Source: Streptomyces sp. NBC_01224
GTDB lineage: Bacteria; Actinomycetota; Actinomycetes; Streptomycetales; Streptomycetaceae
Assembly (NCBI RefSeq): GCF_036002945.1
Contig: NZ_CP108529.1
Location: forward strand, 2,976,001 to 3,040,000
Direction: 5' to 3'
Length of the DNA stretch: 64,000 bases
Shown: positions 28,957 to 37,994 of the stretch, one piece after another
Position numbering within the stretch: position 1 is the stretch's first letter
How the letters are laid out: the number at the start of each line of letters is the position of its first letter
The notes under the pieces: model-generated
Told to the model about the DNA's origin: nothing
The model's input: only the letters and a program-made list of their open reading frames with translations
The model's database searches: none
Made by a program: the position numbers and the translations under genes

Positions 28957-29043
28957 GAGGGCATCGGGGCGACGCACGCGATGCTGCTGGAGGTGCCGGA
29001 GCAGGTGGCCGAGCTGGTGCGGGGATTCGTCGCCCGGCGGTGA
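28957..29043 (+). pseudogene. tail of an alpha/beta hydrolase (remnant)
   Basis: The last 29 codons before the TGA at 29041 read AEGIGATHAMLLE then VPEQVAELVRGFVARR. This is the C-terminal helix of an alpha/beta-hydrolase, including the catalytic-His motif region GATHAMLLE. No hydrolase body precedes it; the same bases upstream belong to the divergently read membrane-protein gene. It looks like what is left after a deletion. Confidence 0.4.
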
Positions 29044-29079
29044 GCCCCCCCGGGCCCCCGCCGGACGGCCGCTCTCTTC

Positions 29080-30198
29080 TCAGTCCCCGGACGGGCCGGC
29101 CCCGCCCTGCGCTATCGCCTCTTCGACCTCCGCGACCCTGGCCTGTTCCTCCGCCGCGAAACGGTCCCGGTCCAGCTGCTCGGCCAGTTCCTCGTCCTGG
29201 GCCATCAGCAGGTCCAGGCTGGAGTCGCCGAGTTCGAGGACGCCCATGTCGACGTAGGCCTTCTGGAGCCGTTCGCCCCACAGGCCGATGTCCTTGACGC
29301 ACGGCACTATCCGGCTGAACAGCAGCTTGCGGAAGAGCTGCAGGAACGGTGACTGCTCGGAGAGCTCCTCGGCCTCGCGCTTGCCGATGCCGAAGTTCTC
29401 CAGCACCTCGACGCCCCTGAGCCGGTCGCGCATCAGATAGCAGCCCTCGATGACGAACTCCTCGCGTTCGCGCAGTTCGGCGTCGCTCAGCTGCTTGTAG
29501 TAGTCGCGCAGCGCCATTCGCCCGAAGGCGACGTGCCGGGCCTCGTCCTGCATGACGTACGCGAGGATCTGCTTGGGCAGCGGCTTGGTCGTCGTGTCGC
29601 GGATCATGCCGAACGCGGCCAGGGCGAGGCCCTCGATGAGGACCTGCATGCCGAGGTAGGGCATGTCCCAGCGGGAGTCGCGCAGGGTGTCGCCGAGCAG
29701 GCCCTGGAGGTTGTCGTTGATCGGGTAGAGCATCCCGACCTTCTCGTGCAGGAACCGGCTGTATATCTCCGCATGCCGGGCCTCGTCCATGGTCTGGGTC
29801 GCGGAGTAGAACTTCGCGTCCAGGTCGGGAACGGACTCCACGATTCTGGCGGCGCAGACCATGGCGCCCTGCTCGCCGTGGAGGAACTGACTGAACTGCC
29901 AGGCGGTGTAGTGCTTACGCAGCTCGCCCCGGTCCTTGTCGGTCATCTTCGCCCAGTGCGGCGTGCCGTACAGGGTGAGGACGTCGTCCGGGGTGCCGAG
30001 CGGGTCGGCCGGGTCGACCTCCAGGGACCACTCGATGCGCTTGTTGCCGTCCCACTGCTTGTCCTTGCCCTTCTGGTAGAGGGCGAGCAGGCGTTCGCGG
30101 CCGTCGTCGTAGTCCCAGCTGAAGCGGGCGGCGCCGGAGGCGGGCACCTGCCACAGCGGTGTGTCGGGGGCGGTGGTGTAGAGGTCGTGTGTCGACAC
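29080..30198 (-). CDS. ferritin-like diiron protein (ribonucleotide-reductase R2-like fold)
   Basis: This 372-residue all-alpha protein has a complete set of carboxylate-bridged diiron ligands: E109, E139 and H142 (DEARH), E189, E219 and H222 (second EARH). Two EARH motifs on paired helices define the ferritin-like oxidase/oxygenase superfamily. The C-terminal 80 residues are acidic and helical. It may oxidise a small molecule or lipid; the substrate is unknown. The start is GTG at 30198, with AAGGAG six bases upstream; the upstream open frame is not conserved-looking. It is divergent from another diiron protein. Confidence 0.85.
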   Translation of the reverse strand: MSTHDLYTTAPDTPLWQVPASGAARFSWDYDDGRERLLALYQKGKDKQWDGNKRIEWSLEVDPADPLGTPDDVLTLYGTPHWAKMTDKDRGELRKHYTAWQFSQFLHGEQGAMVCAARIVESVPDLDAKFYSATQTMDEARHAEIYSRFLHEKVGMLYPINDNLQGLLGDTLRDSRWDMPYLGMQVLIEGLALAAFGMIRDTTTKPLPKQILAYVMQDEARHVAFGRMALRDYYKQLSDAELREREEFVIEGCYLMRDRLRGVEVLENFGIGKREAEELSEQSPFLQLFRKLLFSRIVPCVKDIGLWGERLQKAYVDMGVLELGDSSLDLLMAQDEELAEQLDRDRFAAEEQARVAEVEEAIAQGGAGPSGD

Positions 30199-30306
30199 GG
30201 ACGGCTCCTTCGCGCCTTGCGTGCTCCGATAAGTTCCTTGGTGGCTACGCCAGTTGGCAGGTTCACACGTTGGTAGACGTCGGGTCAACAAGTCGCGCGC
30301 AAGGGA

Positions 30307-30338
30307 TTGACGTCCTTACTGACGGAGAGTCTCATAAG
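30307..30338 (+). promoter_or_regulatory. candidate promoter of the AurF-like gene
   Basis: TTGACG (30307-30312) lies about 19 bases before TCATAA (30332-30337), in the spacer between the divergent diiron genes. This is the best sigma-70-like pair in the spacer. Confidence 0.4.
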
Positions 30339-30378
30339 AAGTGACCGCCGGTAACCCATGTGTGAGGTGCCTCCAGCC

Positions 30379-31314
30379 ATGACGACAGTGACCGAACGCG
30401 ACGTGCAGTTGCTTCGCGATGCACTCGGCCCGCTCCGGGACCGCGAGCAGATCGCCGAGCGGCTGCTCGAATCCTCGGCCAAGCACTCCTTCGATCCTGA
30501 CAAGGAACTCGACTGGGAATCGGCGATCGAGGACGGCAAGTGGTTCTGGCCGCCCGAGCTCGTCTCGCTCTACGACACCCCGCTGTGGCGGAGGATGTCG
30601 CAGGAGCAGCGAATGGACCTGGCCAGGCACGAGGCGGCCTCGCTGGCCTCACTGGGCATCTGGTTCGAGATCATCCTCATGCAGCTGCTGGTCCGGCACA
30701 TCTACGACAAGCCGGTGACCAGCAACCACGTCCGCTACGCGCTCACCGAGATAGCCGACGAGTGCCGGCACTCGATGATGTTCGCCCGCATGATCAAGTG
30801 GAGCGGTTCGCCCGACTATCCCGTGCCACGCGTCTATCACAACCTCGCACGCGTGCTGAAGACCGTTTCCACCACACCCGGTTCGTTCGCCGCGACCCTG
30901 CTCGGTGAGGAGATCCTCGACTGGATGCAGCGGCTGACGTTCCCGGACGAGCGCGTCCAGACGCTGGTGCGCGGTGTGACCCGCATCCATGTCGTCGAGG
31001 AGGCACGGCACGTCCGGTACGCCCGCGAGGAGCTGCGCCGCCAGATGGTGACCGCCCCGCGCTGGGAGCGCGAGTTCACCCGGGTGAGCTGCGGCGAGGC
31101 GGCCCGTGTCTTTTCCGTCTGCTTCATCAACCCGCTGGTGTACGAGAACGTCGGCCTGGACCGCCGCGAGGCCGTCGCCCAGGTGAAGGCGAGCGGCCAC
31201 CGGGCGGAGATCATGCAGACCGGCGCGAAGCGGCTGACGGACTTCCTGGACGACATCGGGGTACTCAACGGGGTGGGACGCAGGCTGTGGAAGAGCTCCG
31301 GCCTGCTCGCCTGA
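30379..31314 (+). CDS. AurF-type diiron oxygenase
   Basis: This 311-residue protein belongs to the AurF (p-aminobenzoate N-oxygenase) superfamily. Ligands can be placed with the exact AurF spacing: E97, E128 and H131 (DECRH), E177/178, H204, E208 and H211 (HVVEEARH). The extra seventh ligand histidine (H204) separates AurF enzymes from other diiron oxygenases. AurF proteins oxidise arylamines or related groups with O2; the substrate here is unknown, and no biosynthetic cluster is next to it. It is divergent from another diiron gene and followed by a TetR gene. Confidence 0.85.
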   Translation: MTTVTERDVQLLRDALGPLRDREQIAERLLESSAKHSFDPDKELDWESAIEDGKWFWPPELVSLYDTPLWRRMSQEQRMDLARHEAASLASLGIWFEIILMQLLVRHIYDKPVTSNHVRYALTEIADECRHSMMFARMIKWSGSPDYPVPRVYHNLARVLKTVSTTPGSFAATLLGEEILDWMQRLTFPDERVQTLVRGVTRIHVVEEARHVRYAREELRRQMVTAPRWEREFTRVSCGEAARVFSVCFINPLVYENVGLDRREAVAQVKASGHRAEIMQTGAKRLTDFLDDIGVLNGVGRRLWKSSGLLA

Positions 31315-31524
31315 GCCGACGCCCCGTTGCCCGTACGGGCGGAGCGCTTACGACCTCGCCCGCGATTGTCAGCGGCGTCGCGGTGTCCGGGACCTCCGTC
31401 TCCGGCGTTGTCGTCAGTCGCCGACGCCCCGCGTCGACTCCCTCCTCCGCCCTGGATTCGAAGGCCCCGGACGCCGCTCCTTCTCCCACTGCCAATCGTG
31501 GGCGAGGTCGTTAGGCTTCATGGC

Positions 31525-32280
31525 ATGACCACTGCCGCGCCGCCGACCCGTGCGTACCGAAGGCTCAGCGTCGAGGAGCGCCGCACCCAGCTCCTCGGTG
31601 CGGCGCTCACCCTGTTCGCGCACCGGGCCCCCGACGCGGTCTCGCTCGACGAGGTGGCGACGGTCGCCGGAGTCTCCCGCCCACTCGTGTACCGCTACTT
31701 CCCGGGCGGACGCCAGCAGTTGTACGAGGCGGCGCTGAGGTCGGCCGCCGAGAAACTGATCCTGTGCTTCAGCGAGCCGCCCGTGGGGCCGCCCACCGAG
31801 CGGGTGCTGCGGGTGCTCGACCGTTATCTCGCCTTCGTGGACGAGCACGACGCCGGCTTCAGCGCACTGCTGCGCGGCGGGAGCGTCGTCGAGACCTCCC
31901 GTACGACCGCGATCGTCGATGAGGTGCGGCGGGCGGCGGCCGAGCAGATCCTGCTGCACCTGGGCCGGGGCGACGCGGGTACGGGGGACGGGGCCGGACC
32001 CCGGCTGCGGATGATGGTGCGCACCTGGATCGCGGCCGTCGAAGCGGCGTCCCTGATATGGCTGGATGAGGGGAAGCAGCCCGCCGCGGCCGATCTGCGC
32101 GACTGGCTGGTCGACCAGCTGATCGCGCTGCTGGCCGCGACGGCGGCGACGGACCCGGAGACCGCGTCGGCGGTGGCGGAGCTGCTGCCTCTGGAGAACG
32201 CCGCAGGTCCGGCCGGGCGGCTGGCAAAACGACTGATCCCGGTGGTCGGCGGGGCGGCCCATCTGCTGCCCGAGGGCTGA
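31525..32280 (+). CDS. TetR-family transcriptional regulator
   Basis: The regulator has 251 residues. The N-terminal helix-turn-helix is clear: [15 protein letters not shown], then [23 protein letters not shown] with the YRYF recognition helix end (about residues 45-62). The rest is a helical ligand domain with a hydrophobic pocket. It lies downstream of the AurF-like gene in the same direction and is the obvious candidate to control the diiron pair. The ATG at 31525 follows the weak site TTAGG. Confidence 0.88.
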   Translation: MTTAAPPTRAYRRLSVEERRTQLLGAALTLFAHRAPDAVSLDEVATVAGVSRPLVYRYFPGGRQQLYEAALRSAAEKLILCFSEPPVGPPTERVLRVLDRYLAFVDEHDAGFSALLRGGSVVETSRTTAIVDEVRRAAAEQILLHLGRGDAGTGDGAGPRLRMMVRTWIAAVEAASLIWLDEGKQPAAADLRDWLVDQLIALLAATAATDPETASAVAELLPLENAAGPAGRLAKRLIPVVGGAAHLLPEG

Positions 32281-32297
32281 TCGGTCAGACTGGGGCG

Positions 32298-32564
32298 GTG
32301 AGAAGCGAGAACACCCCCTTCAGCGGCGGCCCCCTGGACGGGCGGGTCCTGCCCGTGCTCGTCGGTCCGACCGGCCATCCGCCCAAGTGGTACGAGGTCC
32401 CGGTGCCGGCCGCCGACGGCGGGCCCGCCACCGTGTACGCCTACCGCCGGGTGCCCGCCGGTCACTCCAAGCGGCTGGGGATTCCGCGGGGCTGGGTGTA
32501 CGAGTACGCCCCCGAGGGCCATAAGCGGCACAGCCCCAAGTGGCCCTGGTCGAAGCCGGACTGA
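32298..32564 (+). CDS. conserved hypothetical protein (88 aa)
   Basis: This is a small, basic, Pro/Gly-rich protein with no helix-turn-helix, membrane segment or cysteine. The order [23 protein letters not shown] and the C-terminal [11 protein letters not shown] look conserved rather than random. The GTG start lies 17 bases after the TetR stop, so co-transcription is likely. Function is not recognised. Confidence 0.6.
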   Translation: MRSENTPFSGGPLDGRVLPVLVGPTGHPPKWYEVPVPAADGGPATVYAYRRVPAGHSKRLGIPRGWVYEYAPEGHKRHSPKWPWSKPD

Positions 32565-32645
32565 GGGTGCGGCACCCGGCGGGGCTGAGGGATCGGTCTA
32601 AGATCGACGCTCTGGTGCCGGGCACGGTCAGCAAGGGGGTGCGCC

Positions 32646-35195
32646 ATGGAGGCGCTGCGTCAGGACGATCCACGCCGCATCGGTCCGTACACCGTGCTGG
32701 CCCGGTGCCGCGAGACCGCGAGCGCCGTGCAGTACCTCGCGCACGACACGGCCGCGGACAGACCTGTGGTGGTCACCGCCGCCCGCCCCGAACTCGCCGC
32801 GCTGCCCGCCTTCCGGCGCCGCTTCCAGGCGGAGGCCCGCACCGCGGACCGGCTGGCCGGCGGCTGGGTCCAGCCGCAGCTCGACGCCCCGGCCGATGAC
32901 GCGGACGACGACCTGCCGTGGACAGCCGGCCCCTACGTACCCGCGATGACGCTCTCCGAGGCGATCGACGTCATGGGGCCGCTTCCCGAGCGTGCCGTGC
33001 GGATACTGGGCGCGGGCATCGCCGAGACCCTCTCCCGCGTGCACGCCACCGGAGCCGTGCTCCAGGGCCTGGCTCCCGGGACGGTGCTGCTGGCCGAGGA
33101 CGGACCACGACTCACCGCGTTCGGCCCGCTGGGCGCTGCGGCCGCCGCCGAGGCCCGGCCCGGCGGGCAGTTGTCCGTACGGCTCGGATACCTCACCCCG
33201 GAACAAGTTGAGGGAGAGGAGCCCGGACCGGCCTCGGATCTCTTCGTGCTGGGCCTGCTGCTGGCGTACGCGGCGACCGGCACGACCCCGCTCGCCGACG
33301 GCCCGGCCGCCGAGGGCGCCGAACGGATCGCCCGCACGGACCCCGAACTCGGCGCGGTCCCGGCGGAGTTGCGTGACCTGATCGCGCGCTGCCTCGCGAA
33401 GGACCCGGCCGACCGGCCGAGTGCGGGAACGGTGGCGGCGGAGCTGGCCCTCGAGGGGGCGGCGGGCCTGGCGAAGGGCGACTGGCTGCCGGAGCGGTTG
33501 GCGGCCGCGATGACGGAACAGGGGGTGTGGGTCCGGGAGCTGGTCTCGGCGGGTCATCCGGTGGATGCGCCGGTTGACGGGCCCGTCGACGGACCTGCGG
33601 ACGCCACACCATCGGACGCACCGGCCGACGCGCCCGGCGGCGAACTCGCCCCTGCCCGGGACACCCGTACCACTCAGCTGGGGGACATCGGGCGTCACGT
33701 CCCGAGGACCGACCGGCCCACGACCCAGCTGTCCGTACCGCGCGAACTCACCGCGCCCCCTGCCGCGCCCGCCGCCGGGCTTCCTGCCGTTCTTCCGCCC
33801 GTCTCTGCGCTGCCGCCCCGCCCGCTGCCGGTCCCCGCGGCTCCCGCCCCCGCCCCGGCCGCTCCCGCCTCCCCCGCCGTCGGTCGGCGCAGCCTCTTCA
33901 TCGGGCTCGCTGCCGGGGCCGCCGGGCTGGTGGTCGGCGGGGGTGGGGTGCTCGCACTCGGGTCCGGTGACGGGGGGACGACGGACGATCCCAAGCCCGC
34001 GCCGAGCCGCAGTGGTCCCACCGTCGCGGGGCTGCCGCCTCAGCCGCGTTGGGTGTACACGCACCCGGCGGCCGAACCTCCGCCGCTCACCGCCGCCCTC
34101 TGGAACGACCGGCTGCTGGTGCTGACCAGCGAGAGCGGGGCGGCCGGCATCGATCTGCGTACCGGGCGCCGGGTCTGGGAGAACACGGACGCCGCCAAGG
34201 GACAGGCCGCACTGCCGGCCGGGCAGGATCTCTGTTTTGTCGCCGGTCCGTCCGAGTTCCTGTGGCTGTCGCCGAAGGACGGCAAGGTCGCGCACCGGAC
34301 GGGATACGAGGACGGATTCACCGGGGCGCCGAACCTCGCGGTGTCGGGGGTCGTCGGCACTTTCGGACCGGTGGTCTGGTTCACCGGCTCCAACAAGGTC
34401 ACGGTCAAGGCCCCGGCTCCGAAGAAGGGCAAGAAGCGGGGCAAGGACACTCAGGTCGTCAAGTCGTACCTCTTCGCCTACGACGTCCTGCAGCGCAAGG
34501 AGCTGTGGCGGACCGCCGTTCCCACCGGGCGCGGACCGGCCGCCCCTGTCTACCGGCTGATCGCTGTCGGGCAGGACGACTTCGTCGTATGTCAGAGCAC
34601 AGGCACGCTGACACCCGGCGACGTGAAGGCCGCCAAGGGGAAAGCCGTCTTCCGGGGCTTCGACCAGAAGACCGGAAAGCTGCTGTGGAGCAGGTCGTTC
34701 GGCACGATCGCACCGGACGGGGCAGCCATGGGCGACGACCGGGGCCTGCTGTACGCGGCGGTGGGCGACGATCTCCAGGCCTTCGAGATCCCCGCAGGCA
34801 AGCCGAAGTGGACGCTGAACGGCACCACCGGGACCCCGTTCGGGACCCCCGTCGCCACCGGAACGCTTCTGCACACCACCAATCGCAACCAGGAAGTGGG
34901 CGCGGTCGAGCGGGAGACGGGGCGGCTGCGCTGGCGGCGCTCGACGGAGGCGGCACCCGGCACCTCCGCCCCCGCGGTGACGCTCAGCACGACCGGCAGG
35001 ACGCTGTTGGCCGCGGACGGGGCCCAGGTCACCGCGTTCTCGGCACAGGACGGGCGACGGCTGTGGAAGTTCCAGGACATCGGGTCGCAGGACCCGAAGG
35101 GGCCCACAGTCACCGCTCCGTACCGGGTGCTGGCGACCGGAAGGACCGCCGTCGTCCAGCGCGACCGGATCTTCTACGCCTTCCCGGTCGCCTGA
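32646..35195 (+). CDS. membrane pseudokinase with C-terminal PQQ-type beta-propeller
   Basis: This 849-residue protein has a Ser/Thr-kinase-like fold (1-290), a Pro-rich linker, one membrane helix (about 416-440) and an extracytoplasmic PQQ-like beta-propeller (about 460-849, with repeats such as GIDLRTGRRVWEN and FDQKTGKLLWSR). The kinase fold keeps the scaffold (RRIGPYTVLARCRE, RPELAALPAFRRRFQAEA, LGYLTPEQVEGEE, PADRPSAG), but the catalytic residues are gone. The VAIK lysine is T44, the HRD aspartate is G141 with its lysine now A143, and the DFG aspartate is A158. It should therefore be a pseudokinase that signals by binding. It is probably monocistronic. Confidence 0.85.
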   Translation: MEALRQDDPRRIGPYTVLARCRETASAVQYLAHDTAADRPVVVTAARPELAALPAFRRRFQAEARTADRLAGGWVQPQLDAPADDADDDLPWTAGPYVPAMTLSEAIDVMGPLPERAVRILGAGIAETLSRVHATGAVLQGLAPGTVLLAEDGPRLTAFGPLGAAAAAEARPGGQLSVRLGYLTPEQVEGEEPGPASDLFVLGLLLAYAATGTTPLADGPAAEGAERIARTDPELGAVPAELRDLIARCLAKDPADRPSAGTVAAELALEGAAGLAKGDWLPERLAAAMTEQGVWVRELVSAGHPVDAPVDGPVDGPADATPSDAPADAPGGELAPARDTRTTQLGDIGRHVPRTDRPTTQLSVPRELTAPPAAPAAGLPAVLPPVSALPPRPLPVPAAPAPAPAAPASPAVGRRSLFIGLAAGAAGLVVGGGGVLALGSGDGGTTDDPKPAPSRSGPTVAGLPPQPRWVYTHPAAEPPPLTAALWNDRLLVLTSESGAAGIDLRTGRRVWENTDAAKGQAALPAGQDLCFVAGPSEFLWLSPKDGKVAHRTGYEDGFTGAPNLAVSGVVGTFGPVVWFTGSNKVTVKAPAPKKGKKRGKDTQVVKSYLFAYDVLQRKELWRTAVPTGRGPAAPVYRLIAVGQDDFVVCQSTGTLTPGDVKAAKGKAVFRGFDQKTGKLLWSRSFGTIAPDGAAMGDDRGLLYAAVGDDLQAFEIPAGKPKWTLNGTTGTPFGTPVATGTLLHTTNRNQEVGAVERETGRLRWRRSTEAAPGTSAPAVTLSTTGRTLLAADGAQVTAFSAQDGRRLWKFQDIGSQDPKGPTVTAPYRVLATGRTAVVQRDRIFYAFPVA

Positions 35196-35325
35196 GCAAA
35201 GGCCCAGGAGGTCCGCACCCGCCCACCGCCTTCCGGGCGAACCCGTCTGCCGCCACACCGCACGGTTCTTGCATCACGTGACACCGAGTGACCGTATTTG
35301 ATGCGCTCACTCATGGGGAAGTCCC

Positions 35326-36531
35326 ATGACTCGCCCCGTCACCGGAGGTGATGTCGTGTCAGGCGGAGTCCTGCGTGCGGTCTGCACCGCGACCCTGACC
35401 ACGCTAGTCGTAACCTCGCCGGCAGCCGCCGCACCCGTGGACCCGAACCCCGCCGCGGGCCCCGCCGCGAAGTCGCCGGCCGTCCCCGCGGCCACGAACA
35501 AGAGCGTCGCCCAGCTGCTGACCGAGCTGCAGGATCTGTACCAACAGGCCGAGGAGGCCACCGAGACGTACAACGGGACCGCAGCGGAGCTGAAGAAGCG
35601 CCAGGCGCAGGCGAAGAAGCTCCACGCCTCCCTCGTCGCCGCCCGGAACGCGCTGTCCGACAGCCGCGACGAGGCGGGGCAGCTGGCCCGTGAGCAGTAC
35701 CAGGGGCAGTCCGACATCTCCTCGTACATGCAGCTCCTGCTGGCCCGTGATCCCGAGCACTTCCTGGACCAGGAGCATGTGGTCCGGCGTGCGGCGGCCG
35801 GGCGGGCGGCCACGGTGAAGCGGCTCACCGGCGCCGAGAAGCGCGCCGACGACCTGGCGGCCGAGTCCCGCAAGGTGCTGGACCGGCAGCAGGCTCTGGC
35901 CACGAAGCAGAAGAAGCAGCGGGACGCGGTGCGGTCGCGGCTCAAGGCCGTCGAGACGAAACTGGCCACGCTCTCCGGCACACAGCTCGCCGAGCTTTCC
36001 AGGCTGGAACAGCAGGGCATGGCGAAGGCTCAGGGCGCCCTGGCCGCCTCGGGCGCCCTGTCCTCGACCAGGTCGCCGTCCCAGGCCGGCGGCGAGGCGG
36101 TGAAGTACGCGATCGGGCAGGTGGGCAAGCCGTACGTGTGGGGAGCGGAGGGGCCGAACTCGTTCGACTGTTCGGGGCTCACCTCGCAGGCCTGGGCGAA
36201 GGCGGGCCGGGTCATTCCGCGGACCTCGCAGGAGCAGTGGCGGCAGCTGCCGAAGGTGCCGCTCAACTCACTGCGCCCGGGCGACCTGGTGATCTATTTC
36301 CCGAAGGCCACTCATGTGGCGCTGTACATCGGCAACGGCCAAGTGGTGCAGGCGCCCCGGCCGGGTTCGCAGGTGAAGGTCTCGCCGGTGGCGTCGAATC
36401 CGCTGCTGGGTGCCGTGCGGCCGGATCCGCAGAGCGCGCCGCTGTCCGCGTACAAGCCACCGCAGCTCCCGCAGGGGGCGTCCTCGGGCTCGGACTCGGG
36501 GTACAGCTCGTCGTCGGCGCCCGAGCAGTAG
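35326..36531 (+). CDS. secreted NlpC/P60 peptidoglycan hydrolase
   Basis: The protein has 401 residues. A signal peptide (about 1-37, ending AAAA) is followed by a long coiled-coil domain (55-240, rich in Ala, Lys and Glu), as in RipA-type hydrolases. A C-terminal NlpC/P60 domain comes next: C282 in FDCSGL and H330 in ATHVALYIG, with PRTSQEQW before the third polar residue. It cuts cell-wall stem peptides outside the membrane, and the coiled coil may block or regulate it. The ATG is preceded by GGGGAAG; a GTG at 35356 is an alternative. Confidence 0.92.
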   Translation: MTRPVTGGDVVSGGVLRAVCTATLTTLVVTSPAAAAPVDPNPAAGPAAKSPAVPAATNKSVAQLLTELQDLYQQAEEATETYNGTAAELKKRQAQAKKLHASLVAARNALSDSRDEAGQLAREQYQGQSDISSYMQLLLARDPEHFLDQEHVVRRAAAGRAATVKRLTGAEKRADDLAAESRKVLDRQQALATKQKKQRDAVRSRLKAVETKLATLSGTQLAELSRLEQQGMAKAQGALAASGALSSTRSPSQAGGEAVKYAIGQVGKPYVWGAEGPNSFDCSGLTSQAWAKAGRVIPRTSQEQWRQLPKVPLNSLRPGDLVIYFPKATHVALYIGNGQVVQAPRPGSQVKVSPVASNPLLGAVRPDPQSAPLSAYKPPQLPQGASSGSDSGYSSSSAPEQ

Positions 36532-36561
36532 GCCGCCGGGGCCGAGACGTCCGCACATGAC

Positions 36562-36596
36562 AGCCGGGTCGAGTCCCGTCGGGACTCGACCCGGCT
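36562..36596. terminator. bidirectional terminator, once shared with the monooxygenase gene
   Basis: A perfect 16-bp stem (AGCCGGGTCGAGTCCC and its complement) has a 3-base loop. It ends the NlpC gene and lies eight bases from the stranded original 3' end of the monooxygenase gene, so before integration it served both convergent genes. Confidence 0.8.
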
Positions 36597-36603
36597 GCTG
36601 CGG

Positions 36604-36671
36604 TCAGGCGGCCGACGCAGCCCCGGACACCTCGGCGAGGTACGCGTTCGTCTTCTCGGGGTCGGAGAAGC
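36604..36671 (-). pseudogene. displaced original 3' end of the conservon monooxygenase gene
   Basis: Read leftwards, the codons are SDPEKTNAYLAEVSGAASAA and stop (TGA at 36604-36606). They match the C terminus of the monooxygenase now ending at 52608 (FFFDPEKTNAYLAQVSAAV). The first 10-12 codons are nearly identical in DNA; the last codons differ. The fragment has no start and abuts element DNA at 36672, so it is the leftover tail of the target gene. Confidence 0.85.
36636..36670. other. attL
   Basis: This 35-base segment matches attR (52631-52665) except at 36643 (C/T) and 36665 (G/A). The uninterrupted core GCGTTCGTCTTCTCGG plus five more bases is at 36644-36664. It lies in the codons for DPEKTNAYLA of the target gene. 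Confidence 0.85.
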
Positions 36672-36679
36672 AAGCCACT

Positions 36680-36734
36680 GACGTCAGAAGCCCCTCACCT
36701 GCAAACTCTCCGCAGATGAGGGGCTTCTGACGTC
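36680..36734. terminator. 18-bp hairpin between attL and integrase
   Basis: GACGTCAGAAGCCCCTCA and its perfect complement enclose a 19-base loop. It lies directly after the integrase stop and probably ends its transcript; it could also serve in the att complex. Confidence 0.65.
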
Positions 36735-36738
36735 CCGT

Positions 36739-36757
36739 GGGCCGTCTGTGGGCCGTC
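36739..36757 (+). repeat. arm-type repeat, left copy
   Basis: GGGCCGTCTGTGGGCCGTC recurs exactly at 52527-52545, near the other end of the element. It contains GGGCCGTC twice. Paired short repeats flanking the core on both sides are what an integrase arm-binding site would look like. Confidence 0.55.
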
Positions 36758-37994
36758 AACCCCGAATCGGACCCATGCTGTAGGCCGTCGCGATGGCCTT
36801 GCGCGTGCGCTCCCGGCTACTCGGCATCAGGTGGGCGTACACCCGCAGCGTCATGGCCGGGTCACTGTGGCCCAGGTACTCGCTCACCGCCTTGATGTTC
36901 TCCCCGCCATCGAGGAGTGCCGACGCGTAGAAGTGCCTGAGCGCGTGCATCCCATGCTCCCGCGCTGCGGCATAGCTGTCCTCCTTCGTCTCAGGCTCCG
37001 GTATGACTCCGGCCGCCACAAGCGCGGGCTTCCACGCGCCGTCGTTGAGCGACGTACGCCATACGTGGTTGCCCATCGGAGCGGTGAAGATCAGGCGCTT
37101 GGTCACCTTCGGGCCGTCAGCGCGCCGCCACGGCAAGGTGATCTCGACCGGTGCGTATTGCTTCATGTGCGCCTTGAGAGCGTCGGCCACGGGTCCAGGC
37201 AGCGGAACTTCCCTCAGCTTCCCGCCCTTAGGTGGTGCGAACACCGGCTTGCTCCGGCTGAGTTTGAGCTGCTGCACCACATGGAGGGTGTCGGTCTCGA
37301 AGTCGAAGGCGTCCACAGTCACACCCAGGATCTCGCTCTGTCGCATGCCGCAACCCGCCCCCAGGTCGACCATCGCCTGATACCTCCCTGGCATCGCGGC
37401 CTGCACCGCGAACACCCGCTCAGCGAGCCACGGAACGACCCGCTTCCGCTCGACAACCGGCTGCTTGACGGAACGCACAGAACACGGGTTGCGGCTCAGG
37501 TACTTGTCGTCAACGGCAGCGCTCAGCACCGCTCGCACATTGGAATAGATCGCTCGCGCATAGGGGCCCGGGATTCCGCGCTGTTCGAGGGTGGCCACCC
37601 ACTCGCGGACGTGCTCCGGCTGGAAGGCACCAAGCGGCCGTGACCCGATGTACGGGAAGGCGTGCAACCTGAGCTGAGACTCCATCGACGCCACCGTGCT
37701 CGGTTCGGAACTCAGAGTCTTGAGCCACTTCTCCGCGTACTGCCGGAAGGTGATTCGGCCGGCGCGCGGGTCGACGTACTGCCCGCGCGTCATGTCGGCC
37801 TCAATCTGCGCGAGCCACTGCTCTGCCAGTCGCTTCTGGCCGTCCCGGAAGCTCTTCGATTTCTCGGTGCCGTCGGGGCCGACGTATCGGGCTCGGTAGC
37901 GCATGCCGGTGCCGTGCCGGTCGGTCTTGATGCGGGTGGTCTTGCCGTCGGCGGTCTGGGTCTTGTACCAGCGGTCTTGGATGTGGCCAGCCAT
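36756..37994 (-). CDS. int: tyrosine-type site-specific integrase
   Basis: The integrase has 412 residues. An N-terminal arm-binding/SAM-like domain (about 1-175) is followed by the catalytic domain. All catalytic residues are visible: R218 (GCGMRQSE), H350 and R353 (HALRHFYA), H376 (LGHSD) and the nucleophile Y386 (RVYAHL). It cuts and rejoins DNA at the 21-base att core 90 bases away. The gene reads towards attL, with the excisionase upstream on the same strand. The start ATG at 37994 has GAGGAG upstream (read on the minus strand). Confidence 0.96.
   Translation of the reverse strand: MAGHIQDRWYKTQTADGKTTRIKTDRHGTGMRYRARYVGPDGTEKSKSFRDGQKRLAEQWLAQIEADMTRGQYVDPRAGRITFRQYAEKWLKTLSSEPSTVASMESQLRLHAFPYIGSRPLGAFQPEHVREWVATLEQRGIPGPYARAIYSNVRAVLSAAVDDKYLSRNPCSVRSVKQPVVERKRVVPWLAERVFAVQAAMPGRYQAMVDLGAGCGMRQSEILGVTVDAFDFETDTLHVVQQLKLSRSKPVFAPPKGGKLREVPLPGPVADALKAHMKQYAPVEITLPWRRADGPKVTKRLIFTAPMGNHVWRTSLNDGAWKPALVAAGVIPEPETKEDSYAAAREHGMHALRHFYASALLDGGENIKAVSEYLGHSDPAMTLRVYAHLMPSSRERTRKAIATAYSMGPIRG

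Noticed and set aside
32628..35258. Very long minus-strand open frame of 876 codons opposite the pseudokinase gene
   Set aside because: The plus-strand frame has clear kinase-fold and propeller motifs and a GTG/ATG start after AGCAAGGGGG. The opposite frame is Arg/Gly/Pro/Gln-rich without family motifs, as expected from third-position GC bias.
35196..35325. Possible c-di-AMP (ydaO-type) riboswitch before the NlpC/P60 gene
   Set aside because: Such switches often precede Streptomyces cell-wall hydrolase genes, but the 130-base leader is too short and lacks the conserved junction motifs.
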